DNA of 64,000 nt from Microstegium vimineum (GCA_022036555.1 CM039120.1:9648179-9712178), one strand, 5' to 3'. Positions 22,712 through 36,400 are shown, counted from the first letter of the stretch. Numbers and translations: made by a program. The notes: generated from the sequence alone by a model not told the origin.

Positions 22712-24447
22712 ATGGCTCAAATATCATTCAACCATGTGGAAAGAAAACCACCAATGTTTGATGGCACTTCCTTTTATTATTGGAAGAAGAAGATGAAGAT
22801 GCATCTAGGCTCAATACATGAGAAGGTGTGGAGTGTGACCGAACATGACTTTGTCATTCTTGATGAAGCTGCTCCCACACCAAAAGAGCAAGAGAACCGG
22901 CAATGCAACACAATGGCTCTCAATGTGATCTATAATGGCATTGACTCAAAAGTGTTTGAGCAAATCAAATATCTTGAGAAGGCAAGTGAAGTGTGGAAGA
23001 TACTAGAAGATACTTATGAAGGCACTTCAACGGTAAAGAATGCCAAGCTATACATGCTCAAGGACAAGCTATCTCACTTCAAGATGAAGGATGTTGAGTC
23101 CATCCTGGAGATGTTCCATAGGCTCCAAGTGATCATCAATGATGTCAAGAGCTTGGGTGAGAAGGTCAAAGATGAAGACTTCTCAAACCGCTTTCTTGGT
23201 TGTTTGTCCAAGAAATACAAAACTTTGAGGCAAATAATTAGGAGAGATGGTTTGGACAAGATCACTCCCAATGAAGTACTTGGTGAGATCATGACCGAAG
23301 AGCAATACAATGAGGAAAGCGAAGAAGAAGAGGTCAAGGATGAAAAGAAAGAAAAGAAGAGCTTAGCATTCAAGGCTTCTTCATCCAAGAGCAAGGGAAA
23401 AGCAAAGAAGCAAGAGTCAAGTGACGATGAAGAAGCTAGTGATGATGATGATGAGATGATGGCCCTCTTCGTGCGCAAGTTTGGCAAGTTCATGAAGAAG
23501 AAGGGCTATGGTGCTAGAAAGAGAAGAGATAACTTCAAGAGCAAAGAATATGAGAAGAGATGCTACAAGTGCAAGAGCACCGGTCACATGATTGCGGATT
23601 GTCCCAACCATAGTGATGATGATGAAAGGAAGAACTAGTTGATATGATGAAGCAAACTTATGAGTGCTTTGAGAAGAAGAGAAATAAGTGCAAAGAATTG
23701 AACAAGAAGCTTAAGGTTCTTGAACAATCCTTTGATGAGCTCAATGGCTCTCATAAGAGGCTAATGGAAGCCCATGAGAAGCTTGAGAGGACTCACTACA
23801 AGCTTGAAAAGGCTCACTCCTCTCTCCTTGATCAAAGCAAGGATAAAGTTGTTGCATCATGCAATGTTGGAGTAACTTGTGATATTCTAGATGAATCATT
23901 TTTCACTCCTATCATTGTTGCACCAACCAACACTAGCACCTCCACTTGCACATCTACTAGTGATAGCTCAAAGGATGATGCTACACTAGTGATTGAAAAT
24001 GAAAAATTGAAAAATGATGTTAATGAACTAACTCATGCTTTGGGTAAGGCATATGGTGGAGATGCCCGCTTGCTAAAGTGCTTGGGTAGCCAAAGATTCT
24101 CTCATTACAAAGAGGGTTTGGGTTATACCCCCAAGAAGGGCAAGTCGGCCTTTGTCACTCCTAAGCCTAGCTTTGTGAGGAGCAATGGCCGGTTTTGCAC
24201 AAAATGCAAGCAAGTAGGGCATGTAGACCAATATTGCAAACTTAACATGAGCCAAACCAAGTTTGCTAAAGCTACCTCTATGCACTTTGATTCATGTTAT
24301 ATGCTTACCAAAAGTGCTAAAGGTATCATGGCTAAGTATGTTGGCACATCCATAGTTGGCCCAAAGAAGAAGGCTATTTGGGTACCAAAATCCTTGGTCA
24401 CTAACTTTGGAGGATCCAAACAAGTATGGGTACCTAAAAGAAACTAA
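22712..24447 (+). pseudogene. gag region of Copia A
   Basis: The first open frame (22712-23638, 308 codons) is a Copia-type Gag with an N-terminal capsid-like region (UBN2 type), a Lys/Glu/Asp-rich linker and a CCHC zinc knuckle CYKCKSTGHMIADC near its end. A stop and frame change near 23636 separate it from a second open frame (23644-24447) that is coiled-coil-like and carries a further knuckle, CTKCKQVGHVDQYC. Gag would form the intracellular particle that packages the element's RNA. The frame change is probably decay, though I cannot exclude programmed frameshifting. Confidence 0.8.
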
Positions 24448-24477
24448 TTTATTTTGTAGGTCAATTACAAAGCCGGA

Positions 24478-26579
24478 GGAAGACATTGGGTGCTTGATAG
24501 TGGGTGCACTCAACACATGACCGGGGATTCTAGAATGTTCAAATCAATCAACTCCAACACCAATGATGGCATTGATAGTATTACATTTGGTGATAATGGC
24601 AAGGGCAAGGTCAAAGGTCTTGGTAAGATTGCAATATCCAATGACTTGAGCATATCAAATGTCTTGCTAGTTGAGAGCTTGAACTTCAATTTGCTATTGG
24701 TAGCTCAATTGTGTGATCTTGGATTCAAATGCATATTTAGAATAGATGATGTAGAGATCATTAGTGTAGATGGTTCAAACTTGATCTTCAAAGGCTTTAG
24801 ATATGAGAACCTCTACCTAGTTGATTTCAATGCTAGTGAAGCTCAATTGTCAACTTGCTTGCTCATTAAAACAAGTATGGGTTGGTTATGGCATAGAAGG
24901 CTTGGTCATGTTGGGATGAAGCAATTGAATAGATTGATCAAGCATGACTTAGTAAGAGGCTTGAAAGATGTTGTGTTTGAGAAGGACAAACTTTGTAGCT
25001 CTTGTCAAGCCGGCAAACAAGTTGGTAACACCTATCCAAAGAAGGGCATGATGAGCAGTAGTAGAGCATTTGAATTGTTGCACATGGATCTATTTGGACC
25101 AACAACATATACTAGTATTGGAGGAAACAAGTATGAATTTGTCATAGTGGATGATCTTACAAGATACACTTGGGTATTCTTTCTCAATGACAAGAGTAAT
25201 ACATTTGCCACATTCAAATCCTTTGTCAAGAGATGTCACATGAGTTTGAAACCACCATCAAGAAAGTGAGAAGTGACAATGGAAGTGAATTCAAGAATAC
25301 AAGAGTTGAAGAGCTATGTGATGAGCTTGGAATCAAGCATCAACTCTCGGCCAAGTACACTCCACAATCAAATGGCCTTGTTGAGAGGAAGAATAGAACA
25401 TTGATTGATATGGCAAGATCTATGCTTAGTGAGTACAATATGAGTCAATCCTTTTGGGCCGAAGCTATCAACACCGCTTGCTACTCTAGCAATCGGTTGT
25501 ATTGTCATCCGTTGATGGAGAAGACTCCATATGAGCTTTTAAATGGAAGAAATCCCAACATTGCATACTTTAGAGTCTTTGGGTGCAAATGCTACATCTT
25601 GAAGAAAGGCACAAGACTTGGAAAGTTTGACAAGAAGTGTGATGAAGGGTTCCTACTTGGTTACTCAACCACAAGCAAAGCCTATAGAGTGTGGAATTTG
25701 GCTAGTGGTATACTTGAGGAGGTTCATGATGTTGAGTTTGATGAAACCAATGGCTCTCAAGTTGAGAATGAGAACCTTGAAGATGTGAGTGGTCCTCAAT
25801 TGGCAAATGCTATGAAGAGCATGGATATTGGTGATATTAGGCCAAGACAAGTGATTGATATTGAAGATGATAAAGATCAAGTGCTCAACTCATCTATCAA
25901 GCAAGCTAGTAGCTCTCAAGCACAAGATCAACAAGTTGCTAGTTTATCTCAACCAAAATCAAGCAATCAAGTCCCTATCCTCCAACCGACCAACATTGCA
26001 AGAGATCACCCCATTAATCAAATAGTTGGTGACATTACAAGTGGTGTTCAAACAAGATCAAGATTGGTATCCTTTTGTGAGCACTACTCCTTTGTATCAT
26101 CCATAGAGCCAACAAAGATTGATGAAGCCCTACAAGATGTTGATTGGGTAAATGCTATGCATGAAGAGCTCAACAATTTCATTAGGAACTAAGTTTGGGA
26201 ACTAGTTGAAAGACCCAAAAACTACAATGTGATTGGCACAAGATGGGTATTTAGAAATAAGCAAGATCAAGATGGTATAGTTGTGAGAAACAAAGCAAGA
26301 TTAGTAGCTCAAGGATACACTCAAGTTGAGGGTCTTGACTTTGGAGAAACCTATGCACCGGTTGCAAGATTAGAAGCAATAAGAATCCTATTGGCCTATG
26401 CATGTGCACACAACATCAAGCTATACCAAATGGATGTGAAGAGTGCTTTCTTGAATGGATACATCAATGAGCTAGTATATGTTGAGCAACCTCCCGGATT
26501 TGAAGATGACAAGAAGCCCAACCATGTATACAAGTTGAGAAAAGCTTTATATTGCTTGAAGCAAGCACCTAGAGCCTGA
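24478..26579 (+). pseudogene. pol region of Copia A: protease, integrase, partial reverse transcriptase
   Basis: In order: the aspartic protease motif DSGCTQHMTG at about 24493; the pre-integrase zinc-binding segment (WHRRLGH, then CSSCQAGK) at about 24890-25020; an integrase core from about 25080 (HMDLFGP, then SDNGSEF and ERKNRT), with a frame change near 25233-25269; and a reverse transcriptase start (WVFRNKQD, QMDVKSAFLNG, LKQAPRA) that ends at 26579 before the catalytic YVDD box. An in-frame stop lies at 26190-26192. This gene order, integrase before RT, defines Copia. The missing catalytic box makes it inactive. Confidence 0.85.
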
Positions 26580-28847
26580 TTACCTTTCAGTCGCTCTATT
26601 ACCATAGGTCTAAATCAACCCAAACTTTGAGATGCTCAATAATAAACCTGCAAAATTTTAGCTCAAGACTCAATCAGAATAGAGGGCGACACTGCCTATC
26701 TACAAATATAAATCGGATTGAGTTCAGATTTTGCAAAGAGAAACTAGATACTATATGCTACACAATATTGTAGTATCAAAGTAAAGTCCAGCTCGAAGAT
26801 TAGATATCACAAAAATGATAGACAAGCTTAAATCAAAACCTCAAACCCTAGCAATGTCTATGCAAGATATACTTGAATGTAAACAGCACACACGACACAA
26901 GGATTTATCACGTGGTTCAGCTCGCCACTAAGGCTTGCCTAAGTCAACGTTGTTGAGGTACGCCACACAAGGCTAGCCTCGCCACCAAGGCTTGCACTTC
27001 CGTTGTTCTCAAATCAAGAGAATGAACTCTTGAAGTGAGGGGTAATTTTTTAGCTGAGAGTCTTACAAACTGATCCCGCTGCTCACCACAAGCACGGGAG
27101 CTCGTCGGGCGATGCCTAGCCATCTAGGAGGCTTCACCTCCAAGAGTAACAAATGTGCAACGAATATTGACGAAGCCCGACAAGTGCTCAAGGTTTGGTT
27201 AGCTCTAATTTGCTCTCTAGATCTTAATCACATAGCCTGAACACTTAATCACTCACTAAGCACTTCACTCTTCACAAAGAGAGGGTTGGGGAAAACTCTC
27301 AAATGGCTTCAGAAAGGTTTGGAGTGTTCTGAACATGAACAGCTTCACTAGGAGACATGGGAAGGGTATATATAGCCAGCCCACTCAATCTGTCCGTTAG
27401 GATTCGAAAACTAGCTGTTATGGTTGTACGAGGGCGGCACTGCCACCCTCCTAGAGACCGCAAAAGCCACCCTTGAAAACAGTAATAACTTTTGACTCTG
27501 AACTCCTCTTTTGGTGATCTTGGACATTCCGGAAAGCTTGTTTTGAGGGCTATCCAACCCAACAGAGAACAAGTCCAGAAAAACAAGTGCAGATGCACTA
27601 TTAAGTGTTTTCTCTTATGTTAGCACTTGGGTTTGGTTAGTTTGAGCACTTGATACTTGTCTATCATTCATATTGCATCCCCCTTAATAGTATGACATAC
27701 CTATACTCAAGATCAATAGAAAACAACTATTTTAGCCACTTGAGTTCTCAATGTCTTCATATGCTATTTCTTCTCAATATTGCTTTATAAGGAGATGCAA
27801 CCATCTTTGTTTCTTCTCTTTGAGCAAACATACCTTGAGCATGTGACTTGAACTATTTCCATACATGTTAGTTCACCTTATGGCTTCAAGTCACTTCCAC
27901 TAATGATTTGATCCTCAACAATGACTTCTCATAAATTGATTAGTACCTTGACTCAATGCAAGTATTCTCTTCTTTACCTTAGCCATGGTACCTCGGTTTG
28001 AGCCTTTTCTTACCCTTCACCTCTGCTTAGTACCTTGAAGATCTTTCCTTGCTATCTTCACCTTATCAAGCCATATTCAAGTTACATTATATCAAGCATC
28101 CATTGAATAGTCATTTCTTCAATTTTATGATCCTTGCTTGAATATCTTCTAGATATAAATGTTGAGATCAATCAAGCTTCAGTTTGACTTACATAGAGAC
28201 ACACATGGATAAATATCAGTATGGTCAAGCCAATTCAGGATTCCTTAAATCCTCTTCATTTTGGCTTGTCACTCCTATCACTCACTTCAATATCTATCTT
28301 CATACTTATAGCTTGATCATACTAATGCAAGGTGTTTTTCCAAATCTTTGTCCATACAAGCAAGCCAAAGTAGAGACCACCTTGTATTCATTATACATTG
28401 TCTCCTTTGTCATTTGACCTTTGTTTGGTGTTTTCTCACTAATGTACTCTTGATTCATTCTTCAATACTTGATCAATGCTAGTCCACAATCAACGCCTCT
28501 TATTCATGCAAAGCAAGCCAATATAGAGACTAATCTAAAACTATAAACTCATGTCTCATTTGCCATTTGTCAATTATGCTTGCTTTCACATGATACTATG
28601 ATATCCCACAACATAGAAGCCATTTCGTCAACTGTATTTGCTATCATTATATTTTTCTTAACTAGATTATTTCCATGATCTTTCAATACAACAATACATA
28701 ATTTGACCTTTATTTCAACATTGTGTGGAATACCATCAAGTTTTCTTTTCTTCTTGAACCTTTGATACACTTAGCAAACTTGTTAGACCTTTAATTGTGT
28801 TGTCACTTAATTCACCAAAACCCACTAAAGGGCTAGATGCACTTTCA

Positions 28848-29061
28848 AAGTTCCACCAAGAAACTAGCCATTGGAGGTTGCTGAAAACAACTTCTATAGG
28901 GGCACCAAAAAGTTGGATGACCACCAGAGAAGTACCACCACATAAACAATTATCAAGATCCAACAACTAGGTTTTGATCAAAATAGATTAGGCCTAGCAT
29001 GCTTCTTGATGCTACTAGTGAGGACAACATTGGAATTTTTTGGTGGCTCCTTAAGAGTCTT
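28848..29061. repeat. Short remnant of the older target between two insertions
   Basis: This 214-bp piece lies between the solo LTR ending at 28847 and Copia B starting at 29062. It has no gene. Its two ends carry the target duplications AAGTT and GTCTT of the neighbouring insertions. Confidence 0.6.
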
Positions 29062-30373
29062 TGTAAGGACCTGATTAGCCTAGAGGGGGGGGGGGGTGAA
29101 TAAGCCTGTTTAAAATAAAACTCACAGCTTCTGTCAGCACAGGTACGGCACTGCCGCTCTATAGCCCGGTAGTGCTGGACTCTGGACGGCAGTGCTGGTC
29201 AGCAGGACAGAACCTTGCACAATTCAAAAACTAAAATGCAAATGGAAATTGTGCTTGAATCAAAACCTTTCTAGAGGTGTAGGGAACCTCTAGCACCACT
29301 TGAAAGTGGTAGGAACACACCCACCAAGTAGATTAGGTCCAAACTCTAGAAATCACCTTGAGAGCAATATAAATCAAAGTAGAAAGACAGTCACAAGGTG
29401 ACACAAGATTTGACCCGTGGTTCAGCTTGCCACCAAGGCTTGCCTACGTCCACGTTGTTGAGGTGTGCCACACAAGGCTGAAGCTCACCACAAAGGCTAG
29501 CTCTTTCATCGATCTTAAGTCAAGAGAATGAACTCTTGAGATGATAGGATATATATTAGCAATATGGGTGTTACAAACCTCCCTAGGATGCCACACGAAG
29601 GAGGCAAGCTCAAGGGTGACGCCTAGCCGGCTAGAAGCAAAGCATCAAGAGTAACAAACTCAAACCGCCGGCCACCACGCAAACCAAATGCTTGTAGGAG
29701 TTGAAGATCCGAGGGAAAAGCTTCTACTCAATCTTGGAGGCTCAATCTCTCAAAGATTTGAGTGAAAATCAATGGAGGAGAGAGTTGGAGTACCAAGGGA
29801 GAAAGGGAGAGCAAGAGGAGAGCTTCTCTAGTTGTTTCACGAAATGATTCTGAGTGAATGGTCAAGGTGACCGTTGGGGGAAGTGGGGAGGTAAGGAAAT
29901 ACCCCCTCACTGCCAACGAACAGAAATCAAGTCACGACAGTGCCGGCCTAGAGGTGCGGCAATGTCGGCCTAGAGGCGCGGTAGTGTCGGACTGCCCGGC
30001 ACTGCCTACGTGAAGCCCGGCATTGCCGGCCTGGCAAAGACAACAAGGATGAAATCAAGGAATAGCTGATTGTTTTGCCTAAGGTTTATGTGGAGGTGTA
30101 TGATGTATGAATAGATATAGCATTTGGTTCACTTGTTGTCATGCGTGTTAAATCCCTCTTAATAGTACGACATTCCTAACTCAAATTCGAAATATAAAAT
30201 GAATTAAAGTCCTTTGAGCTTGTTGTCATGCACTTTTGTAATTGGAGGGGTCCACCAACCTGTTCATAAATCTCCTTTCTTTTAACCTGCTTGTCATACT
30301 TGAAGAGTCTCATTAGTTCTTTAAATATGTTGTCATGTCACCAAAACCCACTTAGGGCTTGATTACACTTTCA
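29062..30373 (-). repeat. 3' LTR of Copia B
   Basis: Plus-strand ends are TGTAAGGACC and ACTTTCA. 1312 bp. It differs from the other LTR mainly by an enlarged GC-rich stretch near 29936-30032 built of CGGCACTGCC-like units, plus scattered substitutions. Confidence 0.9.
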
Positions 30374-30388
30374 ATCTCCTCCTTTTTG
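30374..30388 (-). other. Polypurine tract of Copia B
   Basis: On the minus strand this reads CAAAAAGGAGGAGAT directly before the LTR, the usual site for plus-strand DNA priming. Confidence 0.8.
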
Positions 30389-31159
30389 GTGATTGATGAC
30401 AACACACTTAGAGCTTACAAAAGTGAAGTAATAAACTGAGACAATGCAAGTCATGGGTGTAGGAGCTCCCCCTAAATGTGTGAATAGGAATTTGAATTTC
30501 CAATTTGGCATGAAAAGCCTAAATTCACACATTGGAGTGAAATAGGGCTCCCCCTACATCCAAGACTACTGTGGGATGCTGAAACAAGGTGTCACAAGTA
30601 TATACGTGATCATACAAACCTTTCTCACAAAATCAGAGTGCTTGCTATTGATAGCGGCGCGACACTGCCGCGCCTGAGCCCGGCACTGCCGACCTGGCTG
30701 CCAACAGCAAAGCTGCGGAAGCTCGAGCACGACCACACAACATAATATAAAGATAAACTAAAGACACACAGAGACAATCATGATATATATGAGAGAGAAC
30801 ATGTCCACAAATAACACAAATAAAGTACTAAAGGTGTCAATATTACAATAAAGTAGTTTTTTGATGTTGCTCTCTCATCTCGCAAACTAAAACAAACTAA
30901 GATAGATCAAGAACCACAGTTGCTGCTCCTCCATGACTGTCAAAGATGTTGTAACCCCTTCCCCCTTCACTTAGTAATTCTCCCCCTTTGGCAACAAGTC
31001 ACCAAAAAGAAGAGAAAAACATAGCAAAAAGAATACAAACTAGTCGCTATCCTCATCCATATGGTCATCATCATCATCGTCGTCGTCGTCATCGGGAGAA
31101 GCGGTGAAGTGAACACTAGGAGCTCTAGCACAACCACTACATCTCGGTGGCTCCTCCTC

Positions 31160-32566
31160 CTAAATCTCTTCCTCTTCCTCATCATCCAAGTCCTCCTCCT
31201 CATCTGAGCCAAAACTAGACTCCTCACTGAGGTCTGATGGAGGAAGAGGTGGAGATAGATGTCTGAGCCCCTGCTCCTGTCTGAGCTCTCTGATCTCAAG
31301 TCTAGCCTTATATCCAGTCTCATTGGCATAGCAAATGCCAGTGAAAATCTTCCTCAAGAGCCTACCAAACTTGCCTTTCCTCTTGCCTCTGCTAGCTGCT
31401 GCTGCTGTAGAGGACTCAGGGCGATCTGAGGCTGCTGCTGCCCTGGTCCTAGGAGGAATCACCTCCTGAACTATGGAGTGCACTGCCTTCTCACCTCTGT
31501 AAGGCTCATGGACAGTGTCCTTGTTATAGACACGTCCAGTCACCCTCTCAATGATGAACATGAGATAGAGTGCATAAGGAATCCCCTTCCTAGCATCATC
31601 GGCTACAATGAATAGCTCGTCCCAAATAAAGAGAGACACTGACAATGGTGGTGCTCCACTTCTCATCCTCTGCATCACATTCTTTGTAGATGCATATAAG
31701 TTGGATGCAGATCCTACCTTGGGATAGAGAGTGGTCCTAAAGAGGTTGTTAAGAATGTAATACTTGCTCCTTAACCCCTTCACAAGACCATCTGCCTCCT
31801 CAGGCTTGATGTATAGAGGAGAGATTTCTTCATTTGTTAACCATCTCTCATCATGAACATTGGAGCAATTCCTGACATCCTCTCCAAAACCAAGGAGTTG
31901 GGCAAAGGTCACATAATCTAACTTGTAATGTATGCCCTCTATCATCCAATGCATCACATGGTTTTCCCTGTCAAGATAGTAAGTAGCAAAGAACTGATGG
32001 ATGATCTCCGTATTCTAGTCATACCTAAAACCCATCCATTCATACATGCCCAACTGCTTACACTGATCAATGACTCTATCAAACATTGTATCTCTATTGT
32101 TCTCTAGATGCTCCCAATCAACATATTTCATCTTGATAATCTTGAGCTTCTTAGCATGAAAGAGAACAGTGGAGTAAAAGTCAGAGTGAAAAACATTCCA
32201 GAACCTGTAATCCACTGCCATGTCCTTTGACACATCATAAGGATAGATTGCCCTTTGCTCTTGGACAGACCTGTACTGGTTTTGATAGTTCACTCTTTCC
32301 CTAGCACGGGTGTCCTAAGGCTCTCTGACAAACACCTCCTCAGCATGAGGAAAAAGATAGGATCCATCAAACATCTCAAGATCTGGAGGTGTCCCAGGGA
32401 AAGCACATTCTCTGATGGTTCTTCCTACCATATACAGCTCACTTTCCTGCCTGATTCTTTGCCTAGGATTTAGGCCATCATCAACACCACCTCTGCCTCC
32501 TCTGGTGGCTCAGGCCTTTGTCCTTAGCCCCTTTCTCTTCACACCACTCGGTCCACCGGCTTCCAT
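31160..32566 (-). pseudogene. Third ORF of Copia B, between pol and the 3' LTR (Sirevirus env-like or accessory ORF)
   Basis: On the minus strand a coding-like region starts with an ATG at 32566, has stops near 32512, 32300 and 32015, and continues to 31160 in two longer open pieces (92 and 265 codons). It has an N-terminal basic patch, a middle part rich in aromatic residues (RFWNVFHSDF, MHWMIEG, LLGFGED) and a C-terminal half with Arg/Lys-rich RGKRKGKFGR and a long acidic tail. No signal peptide or clear membrane span is visible. Sireviruses are known to carry an extra, often env-like, ORF here, and similar proteins are often annotated in plants as putative plant transposon proteins. Position and length support that assignment; function is unknown. 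At least three stops interrupt it. Confidence 0.6.
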
Positions 32567-33434
32567 CTATGAATTTTAAAGAGAGAAGGTTAAGTTGTTG
32601 CACTTAGAATAGTGACTAGAAATTCTAGTATAAAGATTAAACCAAAAACTAGAGTCAATAGTTGATTGTAGGAGCATTGGCAGCAGTGCTGTAACCAAGG
32701 GCCTAACACTGTCGGCCTGGTGCAGATAGAACCAATGTTGGCTCCACCAATCCACTATTGAATCTAGGTTTTGATTGAATCTAACTACTAAAGGTACATC
32801 ACCATACATCATGCAACCACTATCAACCTAAATCTCATCTCAAAATCCGTACATTGCATAGATCGATCCAAGTTAGGGTTTTAAGTTATTACCTTTGAAA
32901 GAGAGGGTGAGGATTAAGAGGGGCTAGCTTGAATAGAGCCTGATACAGGAAGGAAGATCCTCCACACCTCCTCCAATGGCAGCACCTCCAAAGGGCGACA
33001 CCGCTGGGAAGAAGAGAGGGACATTCGGGCTCCCTTGGTCGCCTTGGGGAAGAGAGAGGAGAGGAGAGGTGCTCTGTTGGGGGAGAAACTGATTGGGATG
33101 GAGTCCCCTCGGGCCTGGGTGAGGAATAAAAGAAAGGCCCAAGAGATAGGACCCGGACCCGACTACTCAGTGCAGTTAAGTCGCGGCACTGCCGCGGCTA
33201 GGCCCGACACTGCCGGACTGCATAGACAGTGAGGTATTATGCCACTTAAATACTATATATTTATGCATTCTAGACACATCCTCCTTGCCATATGTTGGTC
33301 AGTAAGCAAATCAATAGTACATACTATGACCAACACATTCAAGTTTCTTTTGAAATTGATTTTGAAGCACATAATTGAATTTTTTCAAAGTTTTGCCTAT
33401 GTCGCTAGGTGAACAAACAAATGTGTGCTATAGT

Positions 33435-36400
33435 TCAAACCATGTTAAGAGAATCAAGTATATTCATCTCACTACGCAAAGCACAAAACCTTGTCTCATC
33501 GAGAGGCTTAGTGAAGATATCGGCTAGTTGCTTTTCGATGCTCACATGGTGAATTTTGATATCTCCTTTTAATTCGTGGTCTCTCAAGAAGTGATGACGG
33601 ATGTCTATGTGTTTGGTTCTAGAGTGACTAACTGGGTTATTTGCGAGTTTGATGGCATTCTCGTTATCACACAAGAGAGGTATCTTGGTGAATTGACATC
33701 CGAAATCTTTTAAGGTTTGCCTCATCCAAAGTAGTTGAGCACAACATGCACCGGCTGCAACATACTCGGCCTCAGCAGTGGAAAGGGCTACACAATTTTG
33801 CTTCTTAGAACTCCAAGACACTAGGGACCGTCCAAGGAATTGACACGTCCCCGAAGTGCTTTTTCGGTCTACCTTGCAACCGGCGTAATCGGAATCTGAA
33901 TACCCAAGTAGATCGAACTTAGAGCTCTTAGGATACCATAAGCCAAGGTTAGGAGTGAAAACTACATATCTCAAGATTCTCTTAATAGCCACTGAGTGGC
34001 ACTCTTTCGGGTTAGCTTGAAATCTAGCACACATGCGCACACTAAGCATTATGTCTGACCTAGATGCACATAAGTAAAGGAGAGAGCCGATCATGGAGCG
34101 ATATACCTTTATGTCCACGGATTTCCCTCCTTCATCAAGATCAAGATGTCCATTGGTTGGCATGGGAGTCTTGATTGGCTTGGCATTTACCATGTCAAAC
34201 TTTCTCAACATATCATGGGTGTACATGGTTTGGCATAAGAAAGTCCCTTCCTTGAGTTGCTTGATTTGAAAACCGAGGAAGAACTTTAGCTCACCCATCA
34301 TAGACATCTCAAATCTCTTAGTCATGATCCTACTAAACTCATCACAAAAGGATTGGTTAGTACTACCAAATATTATGTCATCGACATATATTTGGCACAC
34401 AAAGATATCATTATTAATCTTATGAGTGAAGAGGGTAGGATCCACTTTGCCTATTTCAAAGGCTTGTTTGATCAAGAATTTCTTAAGGCATTCATACCAT
34501 GCTCTTGGTGCTTGCTTAATCCCATAGAGCGCCTTATGGAGCTTGAAGACGTGATGTGGGAACTTAGGATCTTCAAATCCCGGTGGCTGCTCAACATAGA
34601 CCAACTCTTGGATAGGGTCGTTGAGGAATGCACTCTTCACATCCATTTGTTGAAGCTTGAAATCATGGTGGGTAGCATAGGCCAAAAGCATTCGGATTGC
34701 TTCAAGCCTAGCCACCGGTGCATAAGTCTCTTCAAAGTCCAAACCCTCCACTTGAGTGAAACCTTGAGCAACCAATCTTGCCTTGTTCCTTGTCACCACA
34801 CCTTACTTATCTTGCTTGTTGCGAAATACCCACTTGGTTCCAATCACATTGGTATTTGGTCTTTCCACCCAGGACCAAACTTGATTCCTTTCAAAGCTAT
34901 TTAGCTCTTCTTGCATAGCCATCACCCAATCCGGATCATCGAGAGCTTGCTCAAACTTGAGAGGTTCCAAAGAGGATACAAAAGAGTAAAATTGACAAAA
35001 AATTACCAAATGTGAACGAGTAGTTACGCCCTTTCGAAGACTCCCAAGTATGTTATCAACGGGATGATCTCTTAGAATTGTTTGCCTCAATCTTGGGTAT
35101 TCTGTGGCTTCTGATTGGTCTGCTTGGTCACCATACTCATATTCTTCAAATATTAGTTGTAGATTCATTGGGCTTGCTGGTGAGAGACTTGCTGCTGCCT
35201 CTCTATGGGGAGCGGCAGTGCCGACCTCTGGTCCGACAGTGCCGGGGTCTGGCACAGATGCTGGACCAGGGAGCACTACTGCCCCACTTTCTTCAATCTT
35301 GGGAGCAGTAGCTTCAACACTTTGAGGTTCCACCTCTGTGGGCTTGCCTTCTAGTGGTCTAATGTCACCAATGACCAAGTTCTTGATTGCTTCACATGGT
35401 GGTTCCTCATTACTTACAACAACTTGATCAATTTGCTCTATTTGAGAGCCATTAGATTCATCAAATGTCACATCTATCGCGATTTCAATTTTCCGTAAGG
35501 TCTTGTTGAATACACGATAGGCATGCTCATTTGATCCATAACCAAGAAGAAAACCTTCATCAACTTTAGGTGCAAACTTAGAGGTTTTGGGCTTTTTATT
35601 AAGTATGAAACACTTGCACCCAAAAACTCTAAAGTATGACACCTTTGGTTTGTTATCGGTTAATAGTTCGTATGAAGTCTTCTTCAAGATCTTGTGTAGA
35701 TAGAGCCGGTTGATAGCATGACAAGCGGTGTTGACGGCTTTGGCCCAAAAGATATCCGAAGTCTTGTACTCATCTAGCGTCGTCCTTGCCATGTCAATGA
35801 GTGTTCGGTTCTTCCTCTCTACTACACCATTTTGTTGAGGGGTGTATGGAACTAAAAATTCATGCCTGATGCCCTCATCATCAACAAACTCCTCCACTTA
35901 AGTGTTCTTGAACTCGGTTCCATTGTCACTACAAACTTTCTTGATTTGGAAACCGAATTCTCTTTGTGCTCTTCTAATGAAGGTTTTCATCTTATCTTGC
36001 ACTTGTGCCTTATCATACATGAAAAACACCTAAGTGAAACGAGTAAAATCATCAACAATAACTAAACCATGTTTGTTACCACCAATGCTTATGTAGGCCA
36101 CCGGTCCAAAGAGATCCATGTGTATTAGCTCCAAAGGTTGCTTTGTGGAGACAATGCTGTTTGGTGGGTGAGGTGCTCCTACTTGCTTTCTGGCTTGGCA
36201 AGCACTACAAATTCTATCCTTCTCAAAATGAACATTCGTTAGTCCAAGAATGTGTTCATCTTTTAGGAGTTTGGCCAAGTTCCTCATCCCAACATGAGCT
36301 AGTCGGCGATGCCATAATCAACAGATGCTAGATTTTGCCACTAAACAAGTCTCAAGCTTAGCCTTACTTTTGTTGAAATCAACTAGGTAAAGCTTGCCCT

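Larger units (their letters stand above)
19696..26589 (+). mobile_element. Copia retrotransposon A (Sirevirus-like), 3' part deleted
   Basis: It begins with a TGAAAG...CTTTCA LTR (19696-22651), then a tRNA-Met-type primer binding site, gag and pol in plus orientation. Reading stops inside reverse transcriptase at 26579, and the next bases, ACCTTTCA, match the last bases of the LTR. The flanks are GCCGC (19691-19695) and GTCGC (26590-26594), one mismatch apart. The element therefore still has both outer ends, but an internal deletion removed the rest of RT, RNase H and almost all of the 3' LTR. It sits inside the solo LTR 19572-28847. Reading frames are broken by stops and frameshifts, so it is not autonomous. 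Confidence 0.85.
19572..28847. mobile_element. Solo LTR (Copia, TGAAAG...CTTTCA ends), split by a nested element
   Basis: It starts TGAAAGGACCTTGATGTCAC and ends GATGCACTTTCA. The 5-bp flanks are AAGCT on the left and AAGTT on the right, a target duplication with one mismatch. The element proper is 19572-19695 plus 26590-28847, about 2.4 kb once the nested Copia is removed. The CTAGAGGGGGGGGGGTGAATAGG block near its start and the TTAATAGTATGACAT and CACCAAAACCCACT blocks near its end also occur in the LTRs at 29062 and 41542, so it is a relative of that family. No internal region is left, so it is a solo LTR. Confidence 0.8.

Noticed and set aside
23636..23650. Programmed gag frameshift in Copia A
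   Set aside because: No slippery heptamer was recognised, and the element has other stops and frame breaks. Decay is the simpler explanation.
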